From: Bacillota bacterium | Lineage (GTDB): Bacteria; Bacillota; Bacilli; Alicyclobacillales; SLC66 | Length of the DNA: 11,593 bases | Assembly: GCA_021799325.1 (NCBI GenBank) | Contig: JAJZAS010000023.1 | Location: forward strand, 1 to 11,593 | Direction: 5' to 3' | In this document: positions 1-6,833 of the stretch, piece by piece | Layout of the letters: every line of letters starts with the position of its first letter | Position numbering within the stretch: position 1 is the stretch's first letter | Made by a program: the position numbers and the translations under genes | Notes under the pieces: model-generated | What the model was told of the DNA's origin: nothing | Databases searched by the model: none | The model's input: the letters and a program-made list of their open reading frames with translations, nothing else

Positions 1-102
1 TTCTCATCTCAGCTCAACTCAACCAACCTAATCCGACGTTTCGCTCATTGAACGCCGCGATCAAATACTTACAATTTAGCATACCGACTGACAAGCTTTT
101 CG

Positions 103-930
103 TCAAGCAACATCCCTTGAATCCGTAATGCTTTTCCTATTGCCTTTCTTCCAAAAAAGCATGACGACTACGAGAAAACCAAGATAGAACATCACTTGCA
201 AAGACGTGGGACTGTCTGCATACCCGAAAAAAGAGTGCAAAATATCGCCAAACGTGCTGTTTTCACTGAGAAAAGTGGCTGAACTCCACAATGCATGCTG
301 CCTCGGAAGCCAACCGAGTTGTTGAAAATCCTCAATCCCATTCGCAAGCAGTCCCGCCGCAAAAAACATCAACAAAATACCCATCACATGAAAAAAGTAC
401 CCCAGATTGATCCGCTTCCCCAGCACGTAAATGAAGTAACTCAGCAAAAGGCCTAACATGGTCCCCACGATCGCACCAATGGTGAGCCATAGCGGACTTG
501 AATGAAAGGCGATCGCGATCATAAAAATCACCGTTTCCAGCCCTTCTCTTCCCACCGTGATAAACGCGATGAACACGATGGCAGCGAGCGAACCCGTACT
601 AACGGCATCCTGAATTCTGGATTGAAGCTCGCTTTTCAGGTGACGCCCCTGTTTTTTCATCCAAAATGTCATATACGTCAGAACACCGCACGCGATAAAA
701 TACGTCATGCCTTCTATCTGCGTCTGTAGCATGGAACCGTCATAACGGTGGATCGTGGTAAATATCACGATACCGCCCAGGATATCAAGCCCAAGCGCCA
801 AACCGATCCCTACCCACACCTCCTTAAAGTGATCGCGTCGACCGATCTTTTTCAAATACGATATCATGATGGCGCAGATCATGGCCGCTTCCAGCGATTC
901 TCGAAAAAAGATGAGAATAGAGGCCAGCAA
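103..930 (-). CDS. FTR1-family iron permease (EfeU-like)
   Basis: This is a polytopic membrane protein of the FTR1/EfeU family, which moves iron across the cytoplasmic membrane. Both family signatures are visible: RESLE at residues 10-14 in the first membrane helix and REGLE at about 128-132. The glutamates of these motifs bind iron in the family; the first motif has Ser instead of the usual Gly. About seven hydrophobic segments are visible and the length, 275 residues, is normal for EfeU. The start is uncertain. The frame runs back to a TTG at 969, but that codon lies inside an inverted repeat. I prefer TTG at 930, with GGGAG 8 bases upstream, because it puts the first motif at residue 10 as in E. 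coli EfeU; GTG at 939 with AGGA is an alternative. The gene follows the LysR gene on the same strand and may share its transcript. No EfeO or EfeB partner is visible downstream, although only 102 bases are available. Confidence 0.88.
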   Translation of the reverse strand: MLASILIFFRESLEAAMICAIMISYLKKIGRRDHFKEVWVGIGLALGLDILGGIVIFTTIHRYDGSMLQTQIEGMTYFIACGVLTYMTFWMKKQGRHLKSELQSRIQDAVSTGSLAAIVFIAFITVGREGLETVIFMIAIAFHSSPLWLTIGAIVGTMLGLLLSYFIYVLGKRINLGYFFHVMGILLMFFAAGLLANGIEDFQQLGWLPRQHALWSSATFLSENSTFGDILHSFFGYADSPTSLQVMFYLGFLVVVMLFWKKGNRKSITDSRDVA

Positions 931-951
931 TACTCCCACTCCCGTCCTAAT

Positions 952-970
952 GTCGACTATTTTAGTCAAC
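952..970 (-). repeat. Intercistronic inverted repeat before the iron permease
   Basis: On the minus strand GTTGACTA, a 3-base AAA, then TAGTCGAC form an inverted repeat with 8-base arms. There is one mismatch at DNA level, which becomes a G-U pair in RNA, so all 8 positions can pair. It lies between the stop of the LysR gene (986) and the probable permease start (930). It could be a small RNA hairpin separating the two cistrons or an operator. It does not look like a classical Fur box, and there is no U-run after it, so it is not a standard terminator. Confidence 0.45.
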
Positions 971-985
971 TATTCTTTCACGATG

Positions 986-1900
986 TTATCGTTTGTTCAC
1001 TGATCCGTCAACCATTTGTCGCGTTAATTTCAACAACTTTCGCAATGAAAAAGGCAGATAGCTTTGCTGCCGCCAAACGAGACCTAAATTCCACTTCAGG
1101 TGAAAATCCTGAATGGGAACGAAGCGTAAGTCGTGCCCTTTTAGCATTTGTTTTACCGAAGTGGGCAATATGGCAATACCCAGGTGAGACTCTACCATTT
1201 TGGCGATAAAGTCCCATTGTGAACTTTTGCACACCATCTTCGGCAAAAATCCAGCATGCTGACACGCCTCTAGTATCCGGTCATGCAAAATAAAATCTTC
1301 CCGAAACATCACCCACGATTCGTCTTTTAAGTCTGTCAAACGTATCTCGACCCGCTCGAGCATCGGGTGTGTGGCAGGCAACACTAACGATAGGTTTTCA
1401 GTGAAGACGGCAAGTGAGTCCAGTTCCACGGAAAAGAGCGGTTCGACCACAATCCCTGCATCCAGCGTCCCTTCCATCACTGCTCGCTCAACCGCTTTGG
1501 CTCCCACTTCCGTAATTTGCAGCTCGATATGAGGATACTGCTTATGATACGCCGCAAGTATTTCAGAAAAATAAGTGGTGCCAGTCATCGGAGGTATTCC
1601 TACACGCAGCGTGCCAAACTCCAGTTCCCTAATATCCTGCAGCGCATGTTCAATGCCCTGCAGCGCTTCCAGCACCCTGTTAGCCTCATGCCATAACGCA
1701 CGTCCTGCATCTGTCAGTTCAATTTTTTTCCCTCCGCGGTCAAAAAGCTTCACTTCGTACTCTCGTTCTAAATCTTGGATCATTTTGCTGATGGTCGGTT
1801 GCGTCACATGCAGCGATTCAGCCGCCAATGTAAAACTATGAAGATTGGCCACTGCCACAAAATAACGCAAATGATGAATATCGATCGTGTTCTCCTCCAT
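986..1900 (-). CDS. LysR-family regulator, CidR-like
   Basis: This is a LysR-type transcriptional regulator of about 304 residues. The N-terminal winged helix-turn-helix covers roughly residues 8-65, with the usual family pattern (FTLAAESLHVTQPTISKMI at 23-41) and the KLFDR segment at 51-55. A periplasmic-binding-like effector domain follows from about residue 95. It is divergent from cidA/cidB, the arrangement of the Bacillus and Staphylococcus cid loci, where CidR activates the holin-like genes in response to overflow metabolites; that role here is inferred. The start is unsettled. ATG at 1900 is given, but it has no usable ribosome binding site. A strong GGAGGAG (1898-1892) lies just downstream, 6 bases before an ATC codon at 1885, where most relatives begin (M-D-I-x-H-L-R). 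The frame extends upstream to ATG 1915 and TTG 1942, but the latter lies inside the operator-like repeat. Confidence 0.88.
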   Translation of the reverse strand: MEENTIDIHHLRYFVAVANLHSFTLAAESLHVTQPTISKMIQDLEREYEVKLFDRGGKKIELTDAGRALWHEANRVLEALQGIEHALQDIRELEFGTLRVGIPPMTGTTYFSEILAAYHKQYPHIELQITEVGAKAVERAVMEGTLDAGIVVEPLFSVELDSLAVFTENLSLVLPATHPMLERVEIRLTDLKDESWVMFREDFILHDRILEACQHAGFLPKMVCKSSQWDFIAKMVESHLGIAILPTSVKQMLKGHDLRFVPIQDFHLKWNLGLVWRQQSYLPFSLRKLLKLTRQMVDGSVNKR

Positions 1901-1918
1901 TCCTCGTAACGTCATAGA

Positions 1919-1954
1919 TAAAATGAATGCAATCGATAACAATCATTCATTTTA
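1919..1954. promoter_or_regulatory. Perfect 11-bp inverted repeat, probable CidR operator
   Basis: TAAAATGAATG at 1919-1929 and its exact reverse complement CATTCATTTTA at 1944-1954 are separated by 14 bases. The repeat lies in the gap between the divergent LysR gene and cidA. Its right arm overlaps the -35 of the predicted cidA promoter by four bases. LysR proteins typically bind dyads near the promoter of the divergent target gene, so this is the natural candidate site for the adjacent regulator. Binding is inferred, not seen. Confidence 0.7.
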
Positions 1955-1979
1955 CCAATAGTAATCTACTATGTATACT
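1951..1979 (+). promoter_or_regulatory. Sigma-A-type promoter of cidAB
   Basis: A -35 of TTTACC at 1951-1956 and a -10 of TATACT at 1974-1979 are separated by 17 bases. Transcription would begin near 1986, shortly before the AGGAGG of cidA. The weak -35 overlapped by the inverted repeat fits a promoter that needs or is affected by a bound regulator. Confidence 0.65.
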
Positions 1980-2001
1980 GATCCAAATAGGAGGTAGAGA
2001 G

Positions 2002-2370
2002 ATGAAACGCACCGTCCCCATCATGTTGCAACTGATTCTACTTGTCTCATTTGCTGAAATCGGCAACGGAATACAAGCCTGGCTCGGCTTGGTGATTCCA
2101 GGAAGCCTGATCGGCATGGCGCTACTTTTTTTTACTTTGAAACTACATATCGTTCGTCTGCCATGGGTGGAACAGGGAGCAAATTTTTTGCTAGCGGAAT
2201 TGCTGCTGTTTTTTGTCCCCTCCGCGACTGGTATCGTGCAGTACGGCCCCTTATTTGATCATGATGGTTGGAAAATCGTTACAGTGATTGGAGTTAGCAC
2301 GATTTTGGTGATGACCATAACTGGACTCATTGTTGATTTTGGAATGCGGCGCAAAGGAGTGCCGGAATGA
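2002..2370 (+). CDS. cidA: CidA/LrgA-family holin-like membrane protein
   Basis: This is a small integral membrane protein of 122 residues with four hydrophobic segments, typical of the CidA/LrgA family. The conserved segment PGSLIGMALLFF lies at about 33-44 and FVP at 71-73. Members pair with a CidB/LrgB protein; the pair has been linked to murein hydrolase control and lysis in Staphylococcus and to export or uptake of overflow metabolites such as pyruvate in other species. The exact role here is not shown. The start is well supported: AGGAGG at 1989-1994 lies 7 bases before ATG 2002, although the frame is open upstream to 1927. The gene overlaps cidB by 4 bases, so the two are translationally coupled. 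The name cidA rather than lrgA rests on the adjacent divergent LysR gene; LrgAB loci usually carry a LytSR two-component system instead. Confidence 0.9.
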   Translation: MKRTVPIMLQLILLVSFAEIGNGIQAWLGLVIPGSLIGMALLFFTLKLHIVRLPWVEQGANFLLAELLLFFVPSATGIVQYGPLFDHDGWKIVTVIGVSTILVMTITGLIVDFGMRRKGVPE

Positions 2371-3041
2371 TGGCAAAGATTCTTTTTATCCTGATGACGA
2401 TCCTGGTCTATTGGCTTTGCAAAAAACTCTACAAAAAATATACGATTGTCATTTTTTCGCCACTTTTCACCAGTCTGTTCGTCATGGTGCTTCTCTTGCT
2501 TGTCCTGCATATCCATTATGGAAACTACTGGTCAGGAGGTAAGGTGATGGCCTGGTGGTTACAGCCTGCCACTGTGGCTTTTGCCGTGCCGCTGTATAAG
2601 TTGTATCCCACGATGAAGCGACACGCGTTGCCATTGTCGTTAGGAGTGGTCACAGGTACCGGCATCTCTATCGTCTCCACCGTCCTGCTCGCGGACATTT
2701 TGCATCTTACCATACTTGCGCCTAGTCTTGCCCCGCATTCTGTCACCACGCCGATTGCTATGCTGACTTCAAGATCCCTACACGGTAACCCTACACTCAC
2801 TGCGGTATTTGTGATCATCACAGCGCTTGTGGGCGTGATTGCGGGGCCGCTTATCATTCAGCATCTGAAGATACGCACCAGTTTAGCACGGGGGGCGCTT
2901 TTGGGGACTGGCGCGCACGCCATGGGCACATCGCGAGCGTTCGAATTTGGCGAGACAGAAGGCAGTATCGCAAGCATCTCCATGATCCTAGCCGGGATAT
3001 TGACGATCCTCTTTGCCCCGCTATTCGTTCCGTATTTATGA
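2367..3041 (+). CDS. cidB: CidB/LrgB-family membrane protein
   Basis: This is a polytopic membrane protein of 224 residues in the LrgB/CidB family, the partner of the preceding holin-like protein. Diagnostic segments are SVTTPIAM at 125-132 and GTGAHAMGTSRAFEFGE at 180-196, followed by a hydrophobic C-terminal helix. Several membrane-spanning segments are visible from residue 5 onward. Length is normal for the family. ATG at 2367 overlaps the TGA of cidA, with AAAGGAG (2353-2359) 7 bases upstream, inside the end of cidA; a second ATG follows at 2370. No convincing terminator follows, and the gap to the next gene (3042-3137) is AT-rich without a clear promoter, so readthrough into the thioesterase gene is possible. 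Confidence 0.92.
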   Translation: MMAKILFILMTILVYWLCKKLYKKYTIVIFSPLFTSLFVMVLLLLVLHIHYGNYWSGGKVMAWWLQPATVAFAVPLYKLYPTMKRHALPLSLGVVTGTGISIVSTVLLADILHLTILAPSLAPHSVTTPIAMLTSRSLHGNPTLTAVFVIITALVGVIAGPLIIQHLKIRTSLARGALLGTGAHAMGTSRAFEFGETEGSIASISMILAGILTILFAPLFVPYL

Positions 3042-3137
3042 CCGTCCATGTAATCATTTGTACAATATCAAAAAATATGATAAACCTATCAATATAAATA
3101 AATCATAGAAATCATAATAAAAGGATGGTGTGTTTCT

Positions 3138-3632
3138 TTGAAACCAATGGATACGCTTACACTTGCAGTGCAAGATTATTATCCTGATGATTTTTCCTAT
3201 TGCTACGGATGCGGTCGATTAAATGATCATGGTTTGCAATTAAAAACCAGGTGGGACGGAGAGGAAACCGTTACCGAATATGTTCCCCGCCCGGAACATT
3301 TGGCCATTCCCGGGTTTGTCTACGGTGGACTCATCGCTTCGCTAATTGATTGCCATAGTACTGGATCCGCATCGCTTGCGTTGCACCGCAGAGATGGGCA
3401 TGAACTGGGGGATGGTGCAAACGTACCCCGTTGTGTGACAGCATCGTTAAAGGTTGATTTCCTCAAACCTACTCCCCATGGGGAACCCATCACCGTCAGA
3501 GGCAAAATCGTGGAAGTAGGAAGGAAAAAAGCAGTGATCCACAGCGAGTTGATCGTTGCAGGGGAAGTATGTGTACGCGGTGAGGTGGTGGCAGTCATCG
3601 CACCGGATTCCATGCTAAACGCCGCCAGATAG
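3138..3632 (+). CDS. PaaI-like hotdog-fold acyl-CoA thioesterase (YGG type)
   Basis: This 164-residue protein has the single hotdog (4HBT) domain of the PaaI-like thioesterases, which hydrolyse acyl-CoA thioesters in the cytoplasm. The helix-forming motif GFVYGGLIASLIDCHS lies at 59-74. The usual HGG is YGG here, with Asp71 and His73 following, a pattern I recognise from a subfamily that begins with a CxxCGRLN segment (residues 22-29). The substrate is unknown. It starts at TTG 3138; AAGGA at 3121-3125 is 12 bases upstream, which is long, and the next in-frame ATG at 3147 is even farther. The last codons form the left arm of an intrinsic terminator whose loop contains the stop codon. Its neighbours, cidB upstream and a convergent chemoreceptor downstream, give no clue to substrate. 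Confidence 0.83.
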   Translation: MKPMDTLTLAVQDYYPDDFSYCYGCGRLNDHGLQLKTRWDGEETVTEYVPRPEHLAIPGFVYGGLIASLIDCHSTGSASLALHRRDGHELGDGANVPRCVTASLKVDFLKPTPHGEPITVRGKIVEVGRKKAVIHSELIVAGEVCVRGEVVAVIAPDSMLNAAR

Positions 3633-3655
3633 GCGGCGTTTAGCATTCTTTTTTT
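3612..3655 (+). terminator. Intrinsic terminator overlapping the thioesterase stop
   Basis: A perfect 15-bp stem (left arm 3612-3626, right arm 3632-3646; GCCGCC pairs with GGCGGC at the top) has a 5-base loop, AGATA, and is followed by TCTTTTTTT at 3647-3655. The TAG stop of the thioesterase gene (3630-3632) lies in the loop and first stem base, so the final codons are part of the hairpin. It separates the thioesterase from the convergent chemoreceptor gene. The minus strand has the same stem but lacks a U-run after it, so it favours the plus direction. Confidence 0.95.
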
Positions 3656-3664
3656 ATCTATGAT

Positions 3665-5608
3665 TTAGAAAGAAAAGCCTTCTACCATCGATTGCAATTT
3701 TTCTGCCAATTGTTCGAGCGAATGAGCGGATGCCGCGATCTCTTCCATGCTTGCCAGTTGTCCTTCCGCTTCCTTGGAAATATTGAGGGTAGCACTTGAA
3801 TTGGTTGCGGCAATTTCATGAATTTTTTGCATGGCAGCGACGACACCATCGCTGTCTTTTGCCATTTCGACCACTGCATTTGACACCTCGTGAATCTGCT
3901 GTGTCACGTTGGCGATAGCTTCTTGAATGGAGGAAAACGCTTTGCTGGCAACATCCACAGCACTGGAACCTTCATTAACAGCAGACGAGGCCTGATTGGT
4001 GAGCGTGACTGCACTCGTCGTATCCAGTTGAATCGTGCTGACCAGTGAGGAGATTTGTTCCGCAGATTCTGCCGATTGTGCGGCAAGTTTCCTGACTTCA
4101 TCTGCCACTACCGCAAACCCTGCGCCATGCTCGCCAGCTCGTGCCGCTTCAATTGCTGCATTCAATGCAAGCAGGTTGGTTTGCTCTGAAATTGCGGTAA
4201 TCACTGTCACGATGTCCCCAATTTGCTTGGAGCGATTGCCGAGCACATCCACCGCTTGTTCTAGAGAAGTGACTGTGCTGCGAATTTGGTTCATCCCCTC
4301 ATATACTCGCGCGATGGAGGACTTCCCATCTGATGCCATAGTGGACGCATTCATAGAGGTAGATGATACTAAATTCGCCCGTTCCGCAATGTGTTGAATT
4401 TGTTTGGAAATCGCATCTACCGCCCGCGTACTGTCTTCTACGTTAAGGGACTGTTTTTCAGAGCCGGTTGCCACTTCCTGGACGGTTAGGACAATGTGTT
4501 CAGTGGCATGGCTGTTTTCTTCCGCGCTGGAAGACAACTCTTCCGAAGCAGATGCCAAATGGCTTGAAGTTTCACTCAAATTGTGAATTAACGTTCGCAA
4601 AGAAGTTGTCATTTGATTAAAACTTTTACCCAGTTGGCCAATGATATCATTGGTTTTGATATCGACTTGTTCGGTTAGTTTCCCCTCACTGACTTTCACA
4701 ACCGCTTCCGACATCTGATAGAGCGGCTTCATGATGGAACGGTAAAGCAAGAAAATCAACAATCCAAACACAATCAAGGACACGACAAGCACGATCAGTG
4801 TGGTTCGCAAAATCGAATTGACAATCGATGAAATCTGCGAAGTATAGAGTACTGCCCCCACCTTCCAACCCGTTAGGGAATTGGTGGAGTAGGTGATATA
4901 GGCCGGTTGATGATTAATAGTGGTCAAATATTGTCCGGAAGCTGACGAATACATGGAATCCGCAAACGATGCGATCGTCTTCCCAGGTTTACTGGTGGTA
5001 TCAACCAAGACATGTCGATTGTTATCGTAAATGACAATAAACCCTGAATGGTTGACTTGAAGTTTTTTTACTGCCTGCGCCATTTGGCCTAAATTCAAAT
5101 CGACCGCCATCACGCCACTGTGATCATTTAGCATTCTCGCAACGGTGATCACAATATCCCCAGTGGCCGCATCCACATATGGCGGAGTAATTACGGTTTG
5201 CCCGGGATGGGCAACGGCTTGTGTATACCAAGGACGAATACGAGGATCGTATCCTGCCGGCAAGGTCTGGATCGGTTCAAGATCCATTTGTCCCGTGGCA
5301 GTCCCCAAATAGGTGTTCATGATGTTCGAGTGGTGGCTTTCAAACACAGAAAGCAAATGCATCACTTGTTTTTTAGTGGTTGATTTTGAAAAGAGGTTGG
5401 CAAAAGTCGTCACATCTTGAATTTCTGGTTGAATCTCCTCTGTGATGTTGTCGATGACTAACGAAACATTCTGCTTGGAGCCAGATAGAATCTGTTGTTC
5501 CACCTTACTTTTGGTAATCGAGTAGGAAACAAAGCTGATAATAATGGTAGGAATTAAAAGTACAAGCAGAAAGGAGCCGAGCAGTTTCTGTCTCAGTCCC
5601 AAACGCAT
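3665..5608 (-). CDS. Methyl-accepting chemotaxis protein with amino-acid-type dCache sensor
   Basis: This 647-residue transmembrane chemoreceptor has a first membrane helix at about 9-30, an extracellular double Cache domain at about 35-262, a second helix at about 266-290, a HAMP domain at about 290-342 and a long cytoplasmic signalling helix pair. The hairpin tip is unmistakable at 474-509 (EQTNLLALNAAIEAARAG, then GFAVVADEVRKLA) and would contact CheA and CheW. The sensor shows Tyr120, Arg125, Trp127, Tyr128, Tyr144, Asp146 and Asp170, with spacing that matches the amino-acid-binding dCache_1 signature known from PctA-like receptors. Binding of the ligand's amino and carboxyl groups is therefore predicted. 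The C-terminus (GFSF) lacks a CheR-tethering pentapeptide. ATG 5608 has AAAGGGGG (5622-5615) 6 bases upstream. It is a monocistronic gene with its own promoter; no other chemotaxis gene is present. Confidence 0.95.
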   Translation of the reverse strand: MRLGLRQKLLGSFLLVLLIPTIIISFVSYSITKSKVEQQILSGSKQNVSLVIDNITEEIQPEIQDVTTFANLFSKSTTKKQVMHLLSVFESHHSNIMNTYLGTATGQMDLEPIQTLPAGYDPRIRPWYTQAVAHPGQTVITPPYVDAATGDIVITVARMLNDHSGVMAVDLNLGQMAQAVKKLQVNHSGFIVIYDNNRHVLVDTTSKPGKTIASFADSMYSSASGQYLTTINHQPAYITYSTNSLTGWKVGAVLYTSQISSIVNSILRTTLIVLVVSLIVFGLLIFLLYRSIMKPLYQMSEAVVKVSEGKLTEQVDIKTNDIIGQLGKSFNQMTTSLRTLIHNLSETSSHLASASEELSSSAEENSHATEHIVLTVQEVATGSEKQSLNVEDSTRAVDAISKQIQHIAERANLVSSTSMNASTMASDGKSSIARVYEGMNQIRSTVTSLEQAVDVLGNRSKQIGDIVTVITAISEQTNLLALNAAIEAARAGEHGAGFAVVADEVRKLAAQSAESAEQISSLVSTIQLDTTSAVTLTNQASSAVNEGSSAVDVASKAFSSIQEAIANVTQQIHEVSNAVVEMAKDSDGVVAAMQKIHEIAATNSSATLNISKEAEGQLASMEEIAASAHSLEQLAEKLQSMVEGFSF

Positions 5609-5681
5609 GAGTATCCCCCTTTAGTGAAATTTATGTTTTAAATATTTAATCATTTTTATTGAATTTAAGCATACGATGGTG

Positions 5682-5710
5682 AATATAAACTCTACAGGTA
5701 GATCAGTCAA
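5682..5710 (-). promoter_or_regulatory. Sigma-A promoter of the chemoreceptor gene
   Basis: On the minus strand TTGACT (5710-5705) and TATATT (5687-5682) are separated by exactly 17 bases, a near-consensus housekeeping promoter. The leader would be about 65 bases. I looked for the flagellar sigma-D pattern (TAAA, about 15 bases, GCCGATAT) that often drives chemoreceptor genes and found no good match. Confidence 0.75.
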
Positions 5711-5788
5711 GGGATTTTTTTAGCAAAATTTCCTAATCGCGGTACGCTTAGCAGCGACGACAAACGCTTCTCGCACCTTTTTTCCCCC

Positions 5789-6745
5789 TTAACGCATCAT
5801 CCTGACTATCTGCGCTTGGAACCTTTCTGCGGTGGCCACCATCTCGTCAAACAGCTCTTTCACGCTCAATACGGATTGGATCAATCCCACCGATTGTCCT
5901 GCCCATGCATACCCATTTTGAAAATCGCCGTCATACACTGCTTTTTTATTGCGTTCACCAGAGATCAGGTGATAAAACTCTTCTTTAGTCAAACCTTCCG
6001 TTTCCGCATCTAAAATGTGCTCTGCCCATTCGCCGTTAATGACTCGTCCCGGCGCGCCAATGGAGCGCTTGATCACCTTCGTATCAAGTTCCGTCCCTTT
6101 CACCAGTCGTGCTTTATATTCGTCACTGGCCACACTTTCCTTCGTGGCTACAAACCGCGTTCCCATCTCGATCCCTTCCGCGCCAAGCGCAAGCGCTGCT
6201 AGCAACCCTCTACCATCAGCAATGCCACCGCTTGCAATAACCGGAATGGCAACTGCATCCACGACACGTGGAATGAGAACAATCGTGCCTGTATCATCGC
6301 GTCCGATGTGACCTCCCCCTTCCTGGCCAACGGCAATGACCGCATCCGCGCCAAGCGATTCTGCTTTTTGCGCCTGCCTCACGGTACTCACCAGAATCAG
6401 TTTTTTAATCGGGTGGCCTTCCAGACGCTTCATCGTTTTTTCCGGATTCCCTCCAGTCAGCGTCACAGCAGAAACTTTTTTGTCAATCACCAGATCGACC
6501 ATATCCTCGACGGAATGGTGTTGTCCGATCGCAATATTGACCGCAAAAGGTTTGTCTGTCTGTTCGCGGACGCGATCGATTTCCTGCGCCAATTCTTCTG
6601 TGGAAGCGAGTGAAGTGGCTGTAATTTGCCCCAGACCGCCAGCACTCGAAACTGCCGCAGCAAGGTTAGCAAATGCCAGATGAGCCAATCCCCCTTGGAT
6701 TATCGGAACACTGATTCCTAGTAGTTCTGTCATTCGCGTTTTCAT
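5789..6745 (-). CDS. Nitronate monooxygenase / FabK-type FMN flavoprotein
   Basis: This is a TIM-barrel FMN enzyme of the nitronate monooxygenase (2-nitropropane dioxygenase) and FabK superfamily, 318 residues from the chosen start. Visible marks (numbered from the ATG at 6748) are the N-terminal PIIQGG at 15-20, GQEGGGHIGR at 141-150 with the catalytic-type His147, the phosphate-binding ASGGIADGRG at 172-181 and GTRF at 197-200, and AWAGQSVGLI at 281-290. Nitronate monooxygenases oxidise toxic alkyl nitronates with oxygen; FabK instead reduces enoyl-ACP with NAD(P)H. Sequence inspection alone does not separate them, and no fatty-acid synthesis genes are adjacent, so the nitronate role is a mild preference. 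Two ATGs are adjacent; 6745 is chosen because AGGAGG (6758-6753) is 7 bases from it and only 4 from 6748. An inverted repeat lies just upstream. No clear terminator follows the gene. Confidence 0.88.
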   Translation of the reverse strand: MKTRMTELLGISVPIIQGGLAHLAFANLAAAVSSAGGLGQITATSLASTEELAQEIDRVREQTDKPFAVNIAIGQHHSVEDMVDLVIDKKVSAVTLTGGNPEKTMKRLEGHPIKKLILVSTVRQAQKAESLGADAVIAVGQEGGGHIGRDDTGTIVLIPRVVDAVAIPVIASGGIADGRGLLAALALGAEGIEMGTRFVATKESVASDEYKARLVKGTELDTKVIKRSIGAPGRVINGEWAEHILDAETEGLTKEEFYHLISGERNKKAVYDGDFQNGYAWAGQSVGLIQSVLSVKELFDEMVATAERFQAQIVRMMR

Positions 6746-6760
6746 CATTTAGCCTCCTAT

Positions 6761-6792
6761 TTGTTAACCCATTATCACTCTTCGGTTAACAA
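6761..6792. promoter_or_regulatory. 9-bp inverted repeat upstream of the flavoenzyme gene
   Basis: TTGTTAACC at 6761-6769 and its exact reverse complement GGTTAACAA at 6784-6792 are separated by 14 bases. Each arm contains the self-complementary GTTAAC. The repeat begins 2 bases upstream of the AGGAGG of the nitronate monooxygenase/FabK-like gene, so it sits in the promoter or leader. An operator for an unlinked repressor is the likely meaning; no regulator gene is adjacent. Pairing in RNA with a 14-base loop is possible but weaker as an explanation. Confidence 0.6.
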
Positions 6793-6833
6793 TTACTTTA
6801 TCATAGATCGATGACATGATTCGAATCTCTTCA

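Noticed and set aside
3..23. CTCAN repeated four times (ctcat ctcag ctcaa ctcaa)
   Set aside because: Too short and simple to separate from chance; no gene or structure depends on it.
748..1209. 153-codon open frame on the plus strand across the LysR/permease junction
   Set aside because: It is antisense to two well-recognised genes, has no ribosome binding site and no family resemblance.
3042..3137. TTGTAC and several TATA-like hexamers in the AT-rich gap before the thioesterase gene
   Set aside because: No pair has 16-18 base spacing; AT-rich sequence gives such hexamers freely, so no promoter is called.
4035..4397. 120-codon open frame opposite the chemoreceptor signalling domain
   Set aside because: It arises from the Ala/Ser-rich codons of the receptor on the other strand; the receptor is unmistakable.
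6336..6683. Long plus-strand open frames opposite the flavoenzyme gene
   Set aside because: The flavoenzyme has all its motifs in the minus frame; the opposite frames show only mirrored codon bias.
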